Shown piece after piece: positions 44,539 to 53,857 of a stretch of DNA of 64,000 nucleotides. A model generated the notes under the pieces. It did no database searches. It was given only the letters and a program-made list of their open reading frames with translations, and had not been told where the DNA came from. This DNA comes from Tissierellia bacterium (GTDB lineage Bacteria; Bacillota; Clostridia; Tissierellales; Peptoniphilaceae). Position 1 is the first letter of the stretch. Every line of letters begins with the position of its first letter. The stretch is from contig JAUNAV010000001.1 in the NCBI GenBank assembly GCA_030527425.1, forward strand, positions 35,198 through 99,197, given 5' to 3'. Made by a program: the position numbers and the translations under genes.

Positions 44539-45423
44539 ATGAAAAAGCAAAAAAAATATAATATAATAGACATAATCATGATAATAGCTCTTATTTTTTT
44601 AAATATAGGAGATACAAGAAATGAAATAAAAAATAATAATTACATATATCTATTAATACTTGGCTTTGTAATTTGTTACTTTTCAGTATTTATGTCAAAT
44701 GCAAAATCTCTGGGACTTAAATACTTTATCCCAATATTGACGCTTGGAATTTTTGATATGTTCTTTTTGGAAAATACAAGTTTCTTTAATAATAATGAAA
44801 TTCTAAAGGATATTTTTCATCATTTAAATTCCTTGTATTCATTTTTATTGTTAATGGCATTATTTTTCATAATATCAAAAATTAGCAATAAATTAATTGG
44901 AAGCTATTTTACAATTGCAATATCAATAATTTGTCTAATTCTTACTTTATCAATTGATTTATTTAAAAAACCTGAGATTTTAATCAATTACAGCTTCTAT
45001 ATAAGAATGTTCTTCCTATATTCTTTATTTTTTAATTTAAGAATGGATAAAAAAGACAAATCCAAATACTTAATAGGTTTGATTCTAGCAATTTGCTTAC
45101 TAGTTCTTGAAATTTTTATCGCAAAGAGATATTTTATATTCGATAAGACAAGGACTGTATCTGATATTTTGATTTATTACTTCTTGTTTAAATTATTTAT
45201 ATCAGATATTATAGAAATAGATTTTTCTAAGTATTATATATCTGCTATTTTATTTCAGCTTCCTATAATAACAAAAATACTGGATTATTACCTAAAATTA
45301 AATGAAATAAGAAATTATATTGCAAGCTTTATAATACTATTGTTTTTAGCAATAATATTTTACCAAATTAAATTCTTTATTTTCGATTATATTCTCTACG
45401 GAATCCACAAAAATAAAAAATAA
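44539..45423 (+). CDS. polytopic membrane protein, unknown
   Basis: 294 aa with about nine hydrophobic helices and very high Ile/Leu/Phe. No motif recognised. GAGG lies 7 bases before the ATG. It is a single gene followed by a strong terminator; the few charged loops (IGDTRNEIKNNN, RMDKKDKSK) give no clue to function. Confidence 0.75.
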   Translation: MKKQKKYNIIDIIMIIALIFLNIGDTRNEIKNNNYIYLLILGFVICYFSVFMSNAKSLGLKYFIPILTLGIFDMFFLENTSFFNNNEILKDIFHHLNSLYSFLLLMALFFIISKISNKLIGSYFTIAISIICLILTLSIDLFKKPEILINYSFYIRMFFLYSLFFNLRMDKKDKSKYLIGLILAICLLVLEIFIAKRYFIFDKTRTVSDILIYYFLFKLFISDIIEIDFSKYYISAILFQLPIITKILDYYLKLNEIRNYIASFIILLFLAIIFYQIKFFIFDYILYGIHKNKK

Positions 45424-45458
45424 AACTGGACTTATAAAACTCTTAAGTCCAGTTTTTT
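45424..45458. terminator. bidirectional terminator
   Basis: AACTGGACTTA / TAAGTCCAGTT stem, 9-base loop, T run on the plus strand and A/T-rich tail on the other. It separates convergent genes. Confidence 0.85.
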
Positions 45459-45500
45459 CTAGATGTATAAATTATTTAAATTAATATCAAAGATATATCA

Positions 45501-46112
45501 TTATATTTCAAAATCGTCTATATCTTGCTCTCCTTCAGTAATACCTTTAGAAAACAAGACATTTGGTATGGTTAAAAGAATTATCTTTAGATCATTTCTA
45601 AAACATACATTATTAGCATAAATAGCATCAGTTTCAGCTTTCTTTCTAGGTCCTAAATTATCTCTTCCAGAAATTTGACTAAGTCCAGTTATTCCTGGTT
45701 TTACTTTACATGCTCCCTTTTCTTCTCTTAAATCTAAAAGTTTTGTCTCTTTTAAAATTACAGGTCTAGGACCTACAAAGCTCATATCCCCTTTTAGAAT
45801 ATTAAAAATTTGAGGAAGCTCATCTAATGAAGTCCTTCTTAAAAAGCTACCAAATGGAGTAATATAGTTATGGGCATTTTTAAGTTCATATGTAGACTCA
45901 TTTTTTGGAGCATCCATTGTCATGGATCTAAATTTATAGCACATAAATGGCTTTCTATCTTTCCCAGAGCGGTATTGACTAAAGATAACTTTTCCTTTTG
46001 GTTCTATTATTTTGGATATCAGTGCAATAATAATGTATATTGGGCTAAGAATTATCAATACTATCAAAGCAAAAATTCTATCCAAAATATTTTTTATATA
46101 ATTTTGATACAT
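45501..46112 (-). CDS. undecaprenyl-phosphate sugar phosphotransferase
   Basis: 203 aa bacterial sugar transferase. One N-terminal membrane helix (FALIVLIILSPIYIIIALIS) then the catalytic domain with YKFRSMTMDAP, RRTSLDELPQIFNIL, FVGPRPV and PGITGLSQISGRD. It loads the first sugar phosphate on the lipid carrier for a capsule or glycoconjugate. No other polysaccharide genes are near, so partner genes must lie elsewhere. Confidence 0.9.
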   Translation of the reverse strand: MYQNYIKNILDRIFALIVLIILSPIYIIIALISKIIEPKGKVIFSQYRSGKDRKPFMCYKFRSMTMDAPKNESTYELKNAHNYITPFGSFLRRTSLDELPQIFNILKGDMSFVGPRPVILKETKLLDLREEKGACKVKPGITGLSQISGRDNLGPRKKAETDAIYANNVCFRNDLKIILLTIPNVLFSKGITEGEQDIDDFEI

Positions 46113-46185
46113 TTATTCCTCCATAAGCTCTGATATCTAATGAAATTATAAAACCAATAAATGAAGAAATTTTGAAATAAAAGAA

Positions 46186-46205
46186 AAAGAAAAGAGCAAA
46201 GCTCT
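46186..46205 (-). terminator. terminator of the gltX-to-sigma gene cluster
   Basis: AGAGC-TTT-GCTCT on the minus strand then TTTCTTTTTC; overlaps the stop codon of the sigma factor gene. Confidence 0.6.
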
Positions 46206-47184
46206 ATTCTTCACTATATTCTTTTAATTTTCCTAAAGCTTGGTTTTCAATTTGTCTAATTCTCTCGCGTGAAAGATCATATATGCTTCCAATTTCTTCC
46301 AATGTTTTAGGCTTTTTATTATCAAGTCCATATCTATATATAATAATTTGTCTTTCCCTATCAGATAATTGGCCGAGAGCTTTCATAAGCGCTCTTTCCA
46401 TATCCTTTTCTAGTATTTGATCATCAACTGGAACCGAATCATCACCTACCATATCCATAAGCTCATCGCCTGTTGAATCTTCGCTGTCCAGATTAATATT
46501 TAATGAAGTAGAATTCACTTGATTTCTATTTATAAGAAATAGATCATCTGCTTGCTTTTTATCAATCCCTTCTTTTTTTAAGATCTTATATAATTCCTTC
46601 TCGCTTGCTTCTGGATTTGCTTTTAAAATTTGTTTTAATTTATTTAATTTCAAATATTTACCAGCAGGTATTCTAATAGTATGACCTTCCTTGTTTATAG
46701 CCTTTCTAATGGCTTTATCAATCCATTTATAGGCATAAGTAGTAAATTTATAGCCTAGACTTGTATCAAATTTCTCTGCTGCTCTAATCATACCAAGCAT
46801 TCCTGATTGCACTAAATCTTCAAGTTCAAGATCATTGCCATGTGATTTGTAAAAATATGAAGCCCTACTTCTTACAAGTCCTTGATTTTTATCTACCAAA
46901 GCAGACAGAGCTTGTTGATTTCCTTTTTGAAATTGTGCTACGATCTCTTCATTTGTAAGATCTGACAATTTCATCATATCTTGCCTTTCAATTCTTGCAA
47001 GAAAAGCAGCAGGTCTAATTGTTAGATCTGTCGTTTGTTTTAAATATTCGCTTAAATCTTCTTTTTGATAATCATCCAAAGCTTCATAAAGATCAATCAT
47101 TCTTTCAACCGAAAGCTCTGAATCTTCAAAATACTTCCTTAATTTTTCAAGAACTATCTCATCTTTAAAATCTATTTTATCCAT
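46204..47184 (-). CDS. sigma-70 family RNA polymerase sigma factor
   Basis: 326 aa. The first 90 residues are helical and do not show the usual region 1.2. Region 2 is clear (LELEDLVQSGMLGMIRAAEKF and YKFTTYAYKWIDKAIRKAI), region 3 starts at HTIRIPAGKYLKLNKL, and region 4 ends in TLEEIGSIYDLSRERIRQIE. This is RpoD-like (group 1/2), not the short sigma-H type. It lies directly after the yacP-type gene, the place sigH takes in Bacillus. Whether it is the housekeeping sigma cannot be decided here. Confidence 0.9.
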   Translation of the reverse strand: MDKIDFKDEIVLEKLRKYFEDSELSVERMIDLYEALDDYQKEDLSEYLKQTTDLTIRPAAFLARIERQDMMKLSDLTNEEIVAQFQKGNQQALSALVDKNQGLVRSRASYFYKSHGNDLELEDLVQSGMLGMIRAAEKFDTSLGYKFTTYAYKWIDKAIRKAINKEGHTIRIPAGKYLKLNKLKQILKANPEASEKELYKILKKEGIDKKQADDLFLINRNQVNSTSLNINLDSEDSTGDELMDMVGDDSVPVDDQILEKDMERALMKALGQLSDRERQIIIYRYGLDNKKPKTLEEIGSIYDLSRERIRQIENQALGKLKEYSEE

Positions 47185-47204
47185 AAAACCTTCCCTTGTG
47201 AAAT

Positions 47205-47726
47205 TTATTTTATACCCTTACCTATTTCTTCTAATTTATCTAAGAAATCTTTTGAAAGCGAAAAAGACTTTCTATTGGCCTGAAAATCTTTCTTTTTAGC
47301 CCTTTTTATTGATTTTCTTTTAGAAAAAAGTTCTGCTTTAAGCTCACTTGCAGTAAGCCTTGTAGCTCCTCTTTCTAAGGCTAATTGTTGTATTTGATTG
47401 TCTCCTGTGCACACTCTGACATTTTCTCTTCTAGCAAGCCTATCTACTTCTTTTTCAATAAAAGAATCTGCAGTCTGATACGCTTTTGTATAGACGATTT
47501 TTACCTTTGAGACATCTTCATATACTTCTCTAGTTGAATCGGATCTGTAGGCATCAAATACAATTACTACCTTTTCTCCTGTCAAAGATGCAAATTCAGC
47601 CATATCATCGATTAAGGCATCCCTTGCATCTTCAAGAGAAAATTTCGTAAGATAATTTAGCTCACTCCATGAATTTATTATATTGTATCCATCTACAAAT
47701 AAATAATTCTTTTTAACTCTTGCCAT
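47205..47726 (-). CDS. NYN-domain ribonuclease (YacP/Rae1-like)
   Basis: 173 aa. The N-terminal YLFVDGYNIINSW and later VVIVFDAYR and VCTGDNQIQQLALERGA carry the acidic residues of the NYN/PIN nuclease fold. The Bacillus orthologue cleaves mRNA in the ribosomal A site. Overlaps rlmB by 14 bp, in conserved gltX-cysS-rlmB-yacP order. Confidence 0.9.
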   Translation of the reverse strand: MARVKKNYLFVDGYNIINSWSELNYLTKFSLEDARDALIDDMAEFASLTGEKVVIVFDAYRSDSTREVYEDVSKVKIVYTKAYQTADSFIEKEVDRLARRENVRVCTGDNQIQQLALERGATRLTASELKAELFSKRKSIKRAKKKDFQANRKSFSLSKDFLDKLEEIGKGIK

Positions 47727-48417
47727 TTTGCCTTAGAACCTCATATATGGAAATTGCAGCTGCCACAGATGCATTTAGAGAATTGATTTTTCCTGTCATC
47801 GGTATTTTTATAAGCATATCGCAATTTTCTTTTACGAGTCTAGAAATGCCTTTACCTTCATTGCCTATAACAAGTGCTACTTTTCCCTTTAAGTCTGTAT
47901 CATAAATATACTCACTTGCTTCACCAGCTAAGCCATAGACCCAAAATCTATTGTCTTTTAGTTCTTTTATAGTTCTTGTAATATTCTTAACCATTATTAT
48001 CTTCATAAAATTAACAGCTCCAGCACTAGTTTTATAGACTGTAGAATTAATCTTTGCAGATTTATGTTCTGGTATTATTACAGAATCTACGCCCATGGCT
48101 TCACAAGATCTTATTATAGCACCTAGATTATGAGGATCCTCGATCTTATCAAGAATTACAATAAAATCATCATCTAAAGTGTCATTTATGTCTTTATATT
48201 CAAACTCATCAGCATAAACCATGACTCCTTGATGATTAATTTTTGTTTTTTCAAAAAATCTTTTGTCGACATAATTAATATCGACATTATTTTTTTGACA
48301 AAGATCTATGATCTTTTTGATAATCTTTGAATCCTCTTTGATAATATATGCTTTTTTTATATCTCTTTTAGCTAAAAAGGCTTCTATAACTGCATTTCTA
48401 CCGTAAATTTTATCCAT
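47713..48417 (-). CDS. rlmB: 23S rRNA 2'-O-methyltransferase RlmB-type
   Basis: 234-aa SPOUT methyltransferase. N-terminal substrate-binding domain (KIYGRNAVIEAFLAKRDIKK) and the knotted domain with VILDKIEDPHNLGAIIRSCEAMG, VIGNEGKGISRLV and KINSLNASVAAAI. The start at 48417 shares one base with the cysS stop (TAATG) and has GGGAGAG upstream. Confidence 0.93.
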   Translation of the reverse strand: MDKIYGRNAVIEAFLAKRDIKKAYIIKEDSKIIKKIIDLCQKNNVDINYVDKRFFEKTKINHQGVMVYADEFEYKDINDTLDDDFIVILDKIEDPHNLGAIIRSCEAMGVDSVIIPEHKSAKINSTVYKTSAGAVNFMKIIMVKNITRTIKELKDNRFWVYGLAGEASEYIYDTDLKGKVALVIGNEGKGISRLVKENCDMLIKIPMTGKINSLNASVAAAISIYEVLRQNGKS

Positions 48418-49829
48418 TATTTTCTCTCCCAAAGAGTTTTTTCTCTGGTATCTTTAATAGCTATGCCCATTTCAGATAGTTCTTCTCTGATTTGATCTGC
48501 AAGTGCATAGTCTTTTTGTTTTTTTGCTTGTGCTCTTTTTTCTATTAAGTTTTCGATTTTTTCAACATCTAAATCATCAATAGATTTTTTTCTATTTTCA
48601 ATTCCCAAGGCTTTTTCAAGTCTTAAAAACATATCCCTTACATATTTTACAAATTCAACAGAAGAATTTTTATCTAGATTGGTATTTGCAAATTTAGCAA
48701 TATCAAATAATACTGTTATAGCATCTGCAGTATTTAAATCATCATCCATCACTTCTTTAAATCTTTGTTCATAAGAAACTAATGCCTTTATTAATTCTTT
48801 TTCATCATCGGTGATTTCATTATTGACATTATTTAATAGATCATCCATTCTAAATTTAGCATTGTTTAATCTATCCAAAGAATTTTTAGCTTGTTCAATA
48901 ATTTCTCTTGTGAAATTAATTGGAAGTCTATAACCAGATGATAATAACCAAAAACGCACTACCATTAGATCATATTCTTTTTTAATATCATGAAGAGTAA
49001 AGAAATTGCCAAGAGACTTACTCATCTTTGTTCCGCCAACTTGTATCATTCCATTGTGCATCCAATAATTTGCAAATGGCTTTTTATTTAGTGTTTCAGA
49101 TTGAGCAATTTCATTTTCATGATGCGGAAATTCTAAGTCTTCTCCTCCTGCATGGATATCAAGAGTATCGCCTAAATATTTTCTACTCATAGTTGAGCAT
49201 TCAATATGCCAACCTGGTCTTCCCTTTCCCCAAGGAGAATCCCAAGAAGGTTCTTTATCTTTTTTTACCCTTTTCCAAAGCGCAAAATCCATAGGAGATT
49301 TTTTTTCATCATTTTCATCTACTCTATTGCTAGCGCCTGCTTTTAAATCTTCTATTTTTTTGCCAGAAAGCCTTCCATAACCTTTTGCTTTTGAGACATC
49401 AAAATATACATTGCCATCTACATTATATGCACATCCCATATCCTCAAGATCTTTGACAAATTGAATTATATCGTCCATAACTTCAGTCGCTTTTGGATGA
49501 ATGGTGTGTCCTTCATCGATATTTAAATCTCTTGCATCTTCTTTAAAAGCTTTGATGTATTTTTCGGTGATTTCTCTAAAATCTACACCTTGTTCAATGG
49601 CTTTGTTAATAATTTTATCATCTACATCTGTAAAATTAACAACATAATCTACATCATAGCCCTTGTAATTCATATATCTTCTAAATGTATCAAAGACCAC
49701 CATTGGGCGAGCATTTCCTATATGAATATAATCATATACTGTAGGACCGCAAACATACATCTTTACCTTGTTTTCTTCTATAGGTTTAAATTCCTCTTTT
49801 TTTCTGGCAAGTGTATTATAAATTTTCAT
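48417..49829 (-). CDS. cysS: cysteinyl-tRNA synthetase
   Basis: 470 aa class I synthetase. HIGH-type motif YIHIGNARP, KMSKSLGN, and zinc ligands in YVCGPTVYD, WHIECSTMS and HHENEIAQ. It begins right after the gltX stop; unlike Bacillus, cysE and mrnC are absent from the cluster. Confidence 0.97.
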   Translation of the reverse strand: MKIYNTLARKKEEFKPIEENKVKMYVCGPTVYDYIHIGNARPMVVFDTFRRYMNYKGYDVDYVVNFTDVDDKIINKAIEQGVDFREITEKYIKAFKEDARDLNIDEGHTIHPKATEVMDDIIQFVKDLEDMGCAYNVDGNVYFDVSKAKGYGRLSGKKIEDLKAGASNRVDENDEKKSPMDFALWKRVKKDKEPSWDSPWGKGRPGWHIECSTMSRKYLGDTLDIHAGGEDLEFPHHENEIAQSETLNKKPFANYWMHNGMIQVGGTKMSKSLGNFFTLHDIKKEYDLMVVRFWLLSSGYRLPINFTREIIEQAKNSLDRLNNAKFRMDDLLNNVNNEITDDEKELIKALVSYEQRFKEVMDDDLNTADAITVLFDIAKFANTNLDKNSSVEFVKYVRDMFLRLEKALGIENRKKSIDDLDVEKIENLIEKRAQAKKQKDYALADQIREELSEMGIAIKDTREKTLWERK

Positions 49830-51314
49830 CTAAAAATTTTCCTTTACAAATTTAAGCCTTTCTATCATTTTTTCTTTTCCCATTATGATAAATGCATTTA
49901 CAAGCTCAGGTCCATGAACATTACCTGTCAAAGCAGCTCTTACTGGAAACCATAGTTTCTTTCCCTTTACGCCACTTTTCTTTTGAACATTTTTCATAAG
50001 GGATTTATAAAATTCATAATCGTCTGAATCAGAATTTTCTAATTCTTCTATTAAAGTATCATATACTTTTTGGCTATCTTCCCAATTGAATGCATCTTTT
50101 GGTTCCTCTGTGTATTCTATTTGACTATCATCGACATAATATGACTTAGCTAAATGTTTGATATCCGAGAATTTATCAATTGCTGATTGCCAAGTTTCTG
50201 CAAGTAATTTGATCATTTCATCAGGATAATCTTCACTAAAGAAACCTGCTTCTATGCAATATGGCTTAATTGCCTTTGCAAGATCTTCTACTTTCATTTC
50301 TCTAATATAATGGCCATCTATCCAATCTAATTTTTTAACATCAAATACAGCCCCTGTTTTTGAAACTCTATCAAAAGTAAATTGCTTAATAAGCTCTTGT
50401 TTAGTAAAGATTTCTTCTTCGCTATCAGGTGCCCATCCTAAAAGTGCAAGGTAGTTTATCAATCCTTCTGGCAAATATCCTTCTGCCATGAAGTCTTCAA
50501 CCATGCCATCGCCATTTCTCTTTGAATATTTTTTATGATCTTTATTTAAAACTGTTGGAAGATGGATATATTCTGGTCTTTGCCATCCAAAAGCATCGTA
50601 TAAAAATACATGTTTTGGAGTTGAAGAAATCCATTCATCGCCTCTTACAACATGAGTAATTCCCATCAAATGATCATCAACAACAACTGCAAAGTGATAG
50701 GTTGGATAACCATCAGATTTAATTAGAACTTGATCATCCATGTCTTTGGTGTTAAATGTGATTTTTCCTTTGATTTTATCTTCAAATTCTATATCAGTAT
50801 CAGCTGGCAATTTGAGTCTTACAGTATGAGGCTCTCCAGCTTCAACTCTTTTTTTTGCTTCTTCATAATCTAATGATCTGCAAAGACCATCATATTTTGG
50901 CATAAGACCATCAGCTTTTTGTTGTTCTCTTAATTTATCAATTCTTTCTTGAGAACAAAAGCAATAATATGCCTTTCCTTCTTCTAATAGTTTTTGAATA
51001 TATTTATCATATATACCTTTTTTTACTCTGTCAGATTGAATATATGGTCCAACATCACCTTTTTCTGTAACTTTTCCATTTTCATCTAAAATAACACCCT
51101 CATCAACTTCTACTCCAGCCCATTTGAGCTTTTCAAGTAGATTTTCGAGTGCTCCTTCTACATATCTTGTTCTATCTGTATCTTCAATTCTTAGTAGGAA
51201 GTCCCCACCTTGATTTTTTGCGTATAAATAATTAAATAATGCTGTACGAAGTCCTCCAATGTGTAAATATCCTGTAGGACTTGGTGCAAATCTTACTCTA
51301 ACTTTATTACTCAT
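49830..51314 (-). CDS. gltX: glutamyl-tRNA synthetase
   Basis: 494 aa class I synthetase: RFAPSPTGYLHIGGLRTALFNY, and KYSKRNGD as the KMSKS equivalent. The start at 51314 (MSNKVRVRF) is placed 6 bases after GGGAGG; an upstream in-frame codon at 51326 overlaps that site. Whether it also charges tRNA-Gln cannot be told. Confidence 0.96.
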   Translation of the reverse strand: MSNKVRVRFAPSPTGYLHIGGLRTALFNYLYAKNQGGDFLLRIEDTDRTRYVEGALENLLEKLKWAGVEVDEGVILDENGKVTEKGDVGPYIQSDRVKKGIYDKYIQKLLEEGKAYYCFCSQERIDKLREQQKADGLMPKYDGLCRSLDYEEAKKRVEAGEPHTVRLKLPADTDIEFEDKIKGKITFNTKDMDDQVLIKSDGYPTYHFAVVVDDHLMGITHVVRGDEWISSTPKHVFLYDAFGWQRPEYIHLPTVLNKDHKKYSKRNGDGMVEDFMAEGYLPEGLINYLALLGWAPDSEEEIFTKQELIKQFTFDRVSKTGAVFDVKKLDWIDGHYIREMKVEDLAKAIKPYCIEAGFFSEDYPDEMIKLLAETWQSAIDKFSDIKHLAKSYYVDDSQIEYTEEPKDAFNWEDSQKVYDTLIEELENSDSDDYEFYKSLMKNVQKKSGVKGKKLWFPVRAALTGNVHGPELVNAFIIMGKEKMIERLKFVKENF

Positions 51315-51547
51315 ATTTCCTCCCATTGTGCAATTACTTCTATTATATAATAAATCTTAATTTTAATAAAGACCCTGTAAAAATTGAATACTTATACTCA
51401 TATTTTAAACTCCTTAGAATAATCAAAAAATTGATAATATTGAATATTTTTATTTTAAAATAAAATAAGTTAATTTTAACGCCTTTAAAATACATATTTT
51501 CTATATAAATATTTAATATATTATAATTAGTTACTAGGAGGTAATTT

Positions 51548-52234
51548 ATGAAAAAGAAAACTAATTTATTAGCTCTTGCAATGATGGGAACAATGATCCT
51601 TGCAGGATGTGGTAACACAAATCAAACTACAACAGATGAAGCTAGTAAACCTGTTGCTCAAACACAAAGCACAGAAGATAAAGCTAGCGCAGCTGATCAA
51701 AAATCATCAAACGATCAAAGTTCAAATGTAACAAGTGACAAAAATTCAAAAGAAGATACAAAAACAAGTGCAGAAAACAATAGTGGACTTACAAGCTTAG
51801 ATTCACTTAAAGTTTCTCCTGAAGATGCTGAAAGTGCATTTTTCGAAAAATATCCAAATGCTCAAATCAAATCTTTCAAGCTTGATCAAGATCACAATGT
51901 ATGGAAATATAAAATCGAAGCATTTGAAGATCAAACTGAATATGAAGTTTATGTAGATGCAGACAGCAAAGAAGTTACAGAAAATGAAAAAGAACAAGGC
52001 GAAGATAATTCAGATGAACAAACTTTCAAACTTGCTGATGCTAAAATCAAACCTCAAGAAGCTTTAGATAAAGCTTTAGAAGAAGCTAATGATTCAAATG
52101 CAACTCTTGATAGTTTAAAATTAAAATTTGACAGTGGCAAACTTGTATATGAAGTTGAATTTAACACACAAAATGGCGATGTCGATGTTGACATCGATGC
52201 GAATGATGGCAGTGTTGTTGAAGTAGATAGATAA
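51548..52234 (+). CDS. PepSY-domain lipoprotein
   Basis: 228 aa. Lipobox LAGC at about residues 18-21 anchors it outside; a 60-residue Ser/Thr/Gln/Asp/Lys linker follows. Two PepSY repeats come next (SPEDAESAFFEKYPNAQIKSF to YEVYVDADSKEV, and KPQEALDKALEEAN to YEVEFNTQNGDVDVDI). PepSY domains are associated with inhibition of extracellular proteases. AGGAGG precedes the ATG; strong terminator follows. Confidence 0.88.
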   Translation: MKKKTNLLALAMMGTMILAGCGNTNQTTTDEASKPVAQTQSTEDKASAADQKSSNDQSSNVTSDKNSKEDTKTSAENNSGLTSLDSLKVSPEDAESAFFEKYPNAQIKSFKLDQDHNVWKYKIEAFEDQTEYEVYVDADSKEVTENEKEQGEDNSDEQTFKLADAKIKPQEALDKALEEANDSNATLDSLKLKFDSGKLVYEVEFNTQNGDVDVDIDANDGSVVEVDR

Positions 52235-52240
52235 AAATTT

Positions 52241-52268
52241 AAGGAGTGCGCTCGCACTCCTTTTTTTT
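52241..52268 (+). terminator. terminator of the PepSY lipoprotein gene
   Basis: GGAGTGC-GCTC-GCACTCC hairpin followed by eight T. Confidence 0.92.
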
Positions 52269-52320
52269 AATTGAACTTTTCTATTAAATAAAAAAGCTTG
52301 AAAAAGCAATACTAATATTC

Positions 52321-52620
52321 TTATAAGTAAAAATTAGTAATGATATATTTTATAACAAGAAAAGCCATTGTAATATAGATCAAAATGTCAAAGATTTCAT
52401 TTGTCACTTTGACATCTTTTTTGTAATCACTATTATTTCTATTATCTAAATTTATAAAAAATAATATAGATGCTGACGAAATAATATTTGATAAGGCTAT
52501 TTTATTATATTTTATATCGACATATAAAGCCATCATAAGAGAAATCACAGCTATTATATAGGCTATTTTTCTGCCAATGAAAGTAAGTTTTAATCCAAGT
52601 TTGATATATTTTTCTTCCAT
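52321..52620 (-). CDS. small membrane protein, unknown (paralogue A)
   Basis: 99 aa, three to four hydrophobic segments, start MEEKYIKLGLKL. Weak ribosome site (AGGGATAG). Layout resembles the next gene upstream: similar length, a charged loop with DNRNNSDYKKD, then IFDILIYIT where the neighbour has ILDIIFIVLT. Function unknown. Confidence 0.6.
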   Translation of the reverse strand: MEEKYIKLGLKLTFIGRKIAYIIAVISLMMALYVDIKYNKIALSNIISSASILFFINLDNRNNSDYKKDVKVTNEIFDILIYITMAFLVIKYIITNFYL

Positions 52621-52637
52621 ACTCTAACTATCCCTTT

Positions 52638-52883
52638 TTAAGATATGCTTTTTATATATACATAAGCAAAAAATGATAATGCTGTAAGAACTATAAATAT
52701 AATATCTAAAATCTTAGTAGTTCTTCTGCTTTTAAACTCATCGCTATCTGCTATTTGAGCCATTATCCAAATAAACATACCTAAAAATAGTGTTTCATAG
52801 CGCATATTAGTATTAATAATCGATTTAAATACGCCTATTCCCATCGTCATTATTGATACTAAATACACTAAGGTACTTGCCAC
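52638..52883 (-). CDS. small membrane protein, unknown (paralogue B, 5' end uncertain)
   Basis: 81 aa if a GTG at 52883 is used, but no ribosome site precedes it and the open frame continues upstream to about 52927 with plausible coding (NKAIKVFDFV). An ATG at 52942 in another frame encodes MEKNDKLNSKETK, resembling the start of paralogue A; joining them needs one extra base in the AAA run near 52906. So this may be a frameshifted gene of about 100 codons. 17 bp upstream of paralogue A. Confidence 0.5.
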   Translation of the reverse strand: MASTLVYLVSIMTMGIGVFKSIINTNMRYETLFLGMFIWIMAQIADSDEFKSRRTTKILDIIFIVLTALSFFAYVYIKSIS

Positions 52884-52942
52884 AAAATCAAAAACTTTTA
52901 TAGCTTTGTTTCTTTTGAATTGAGTTTATCGTTTTTCTCCAT

Positions 52943-53122
52943 AGTAATATTTTGCAAGAATTATTAGATTGCTTTTTCATATTAAAACTAACTTTAAATA
53001 TTTTTATAACATATAAAATAGTTAGTTATAACTAGTATAATGTAAAATTTGAAATATTAAAATGACTTTTTCGTATTTTCTTAGTTACTTTTTTGTATTT
53101 ATTAAATTAACTTTAATTGCAA
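52943..53122. other. AT-rich intergenic region
   Basis: No coding or RNA feature recognised between the small membrane protein genes and the rubrerythrin terminator. Confidence 0.5.
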
Positions 53123-53149
53123 TAAAAAAAGGATCCAAAAGGATCCTTT
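53122..53149 (-). terminator. terminator of rbr
   Basis: AAAGGATCC / GGATCCTTT perfect stem, 4-base loop, T run on the minus strand. Confidence 0.92.
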
Positions 53150-53168
53150 AAATTTAAGTTATTTATAA

Positions 53169-53762
53169 TTAATAGTTGCAGCTGCAAATTTCAAAGTATT
53201 CTTGTGGATGTTTACAAGCTGGGCAAAGTTTTGGAGCTGTTTTTCCTTCATAGATAAATCCACAGTTGATACATTTCCAAACTACTGCTTCATCCTTTTC
53301 AAATACTTTACCATTTTCAACATTTTCAAGAAGTTTTTGATATCTATCTCTATGACCTGATTCAACTTTAGCGATATTTAAGAAAGTTCTTGCAATATCG
53401 TCGAAACCTTCTTCTTTTGCTACTTCAGCAAATCCTGGATACATATCTTCAGCTTCTTCATTTTCTCCTTCTACAGCACCTTTAAGATTTGTTGCTGTAT
53501 CATGATATACTACTGGGAAAGCTGTATATTCAGGATTTAATTCAATTGCTTCAAGTTTGTAATCATCTTTAAGATATTTATAGAAAGTTTTAGCATGAAC
53601 TTGTTCATTTCTAGCTGTTTCTCTAAAGATTTCAGCAATTTGTCTATATCCTGCTTTTTCAGCTTCTTTAGCTGCTATGTAGTATCTCATTGTTGCTTGT
53701 GATTCGCCAGCGAATGATGTAAGTAAGTTGCTAGCTGTTTTTGAACCTTTTAATTCTGTCAT
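53169..53762 (-). CDS. rbr: rubrerythrin
   Basis: 197 aa. N-terminal ferritin-like four-helix domain with the diiron ligands (FAGESQATMRYY, ARNEQVHAKTF, ESGHRDRYQ) and C-terminal rubredoxin domain with CINCGFIY and CPACKHP. It reduces hydrogen peroxide in anaerobes. AGGT site upstream, own promoter, and a PerR-like box further upstream. Confidence 0.96.
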   Translation of the reverse strand: MTELKGSKTASNLLTSFAGESQATMRYYIAAKEAEKAGYRQIAEIFRETARNEQVHAKTFYKYLKDDYKLEAIELNPEYTAFPVVYHDTATNLKGAVEGENEEAEDMYPGFAEVAKEEGFDDIARTFLNIAKVESGHRDRYQKLLENVENGKVFEKDEAVVWKCINCGFIYEGKTAPKLCPACKHPQEYFEICSCNY

Positions 53763-53812
53763 TGTTTACCTCCATGTTTTTTTATATGTTTCTTGTATCT
53801 AACTACATCTAT

Positions 53813-53841
53813 AGTATACACTTACTTTTTTATAATGTCAA
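53813..53841 (-). promoter_or_regulatory. rbr promoter
   Basis: TTGACA (53836-53841), 17-base spacer, TATACT (53813-53818) on the minus strand. Confidence 0.82.
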
Positions 53842-53857
53842 TAGAATTATTTAAAAA

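Noticed and set aside
51343-51618. Minus-strand 91-codon frame between gltX and the PepSY lipoprotein gene
   Set aside because: It overlaps the lipoprotein start region and is AT-biased sequence without a ribosome site.
52898-52942. Independent 14-codon peptide starting MEKNDKLNS
   Set aside because: No ribosome site; better explained as the displaced start of the adjacent membrane protein gene.
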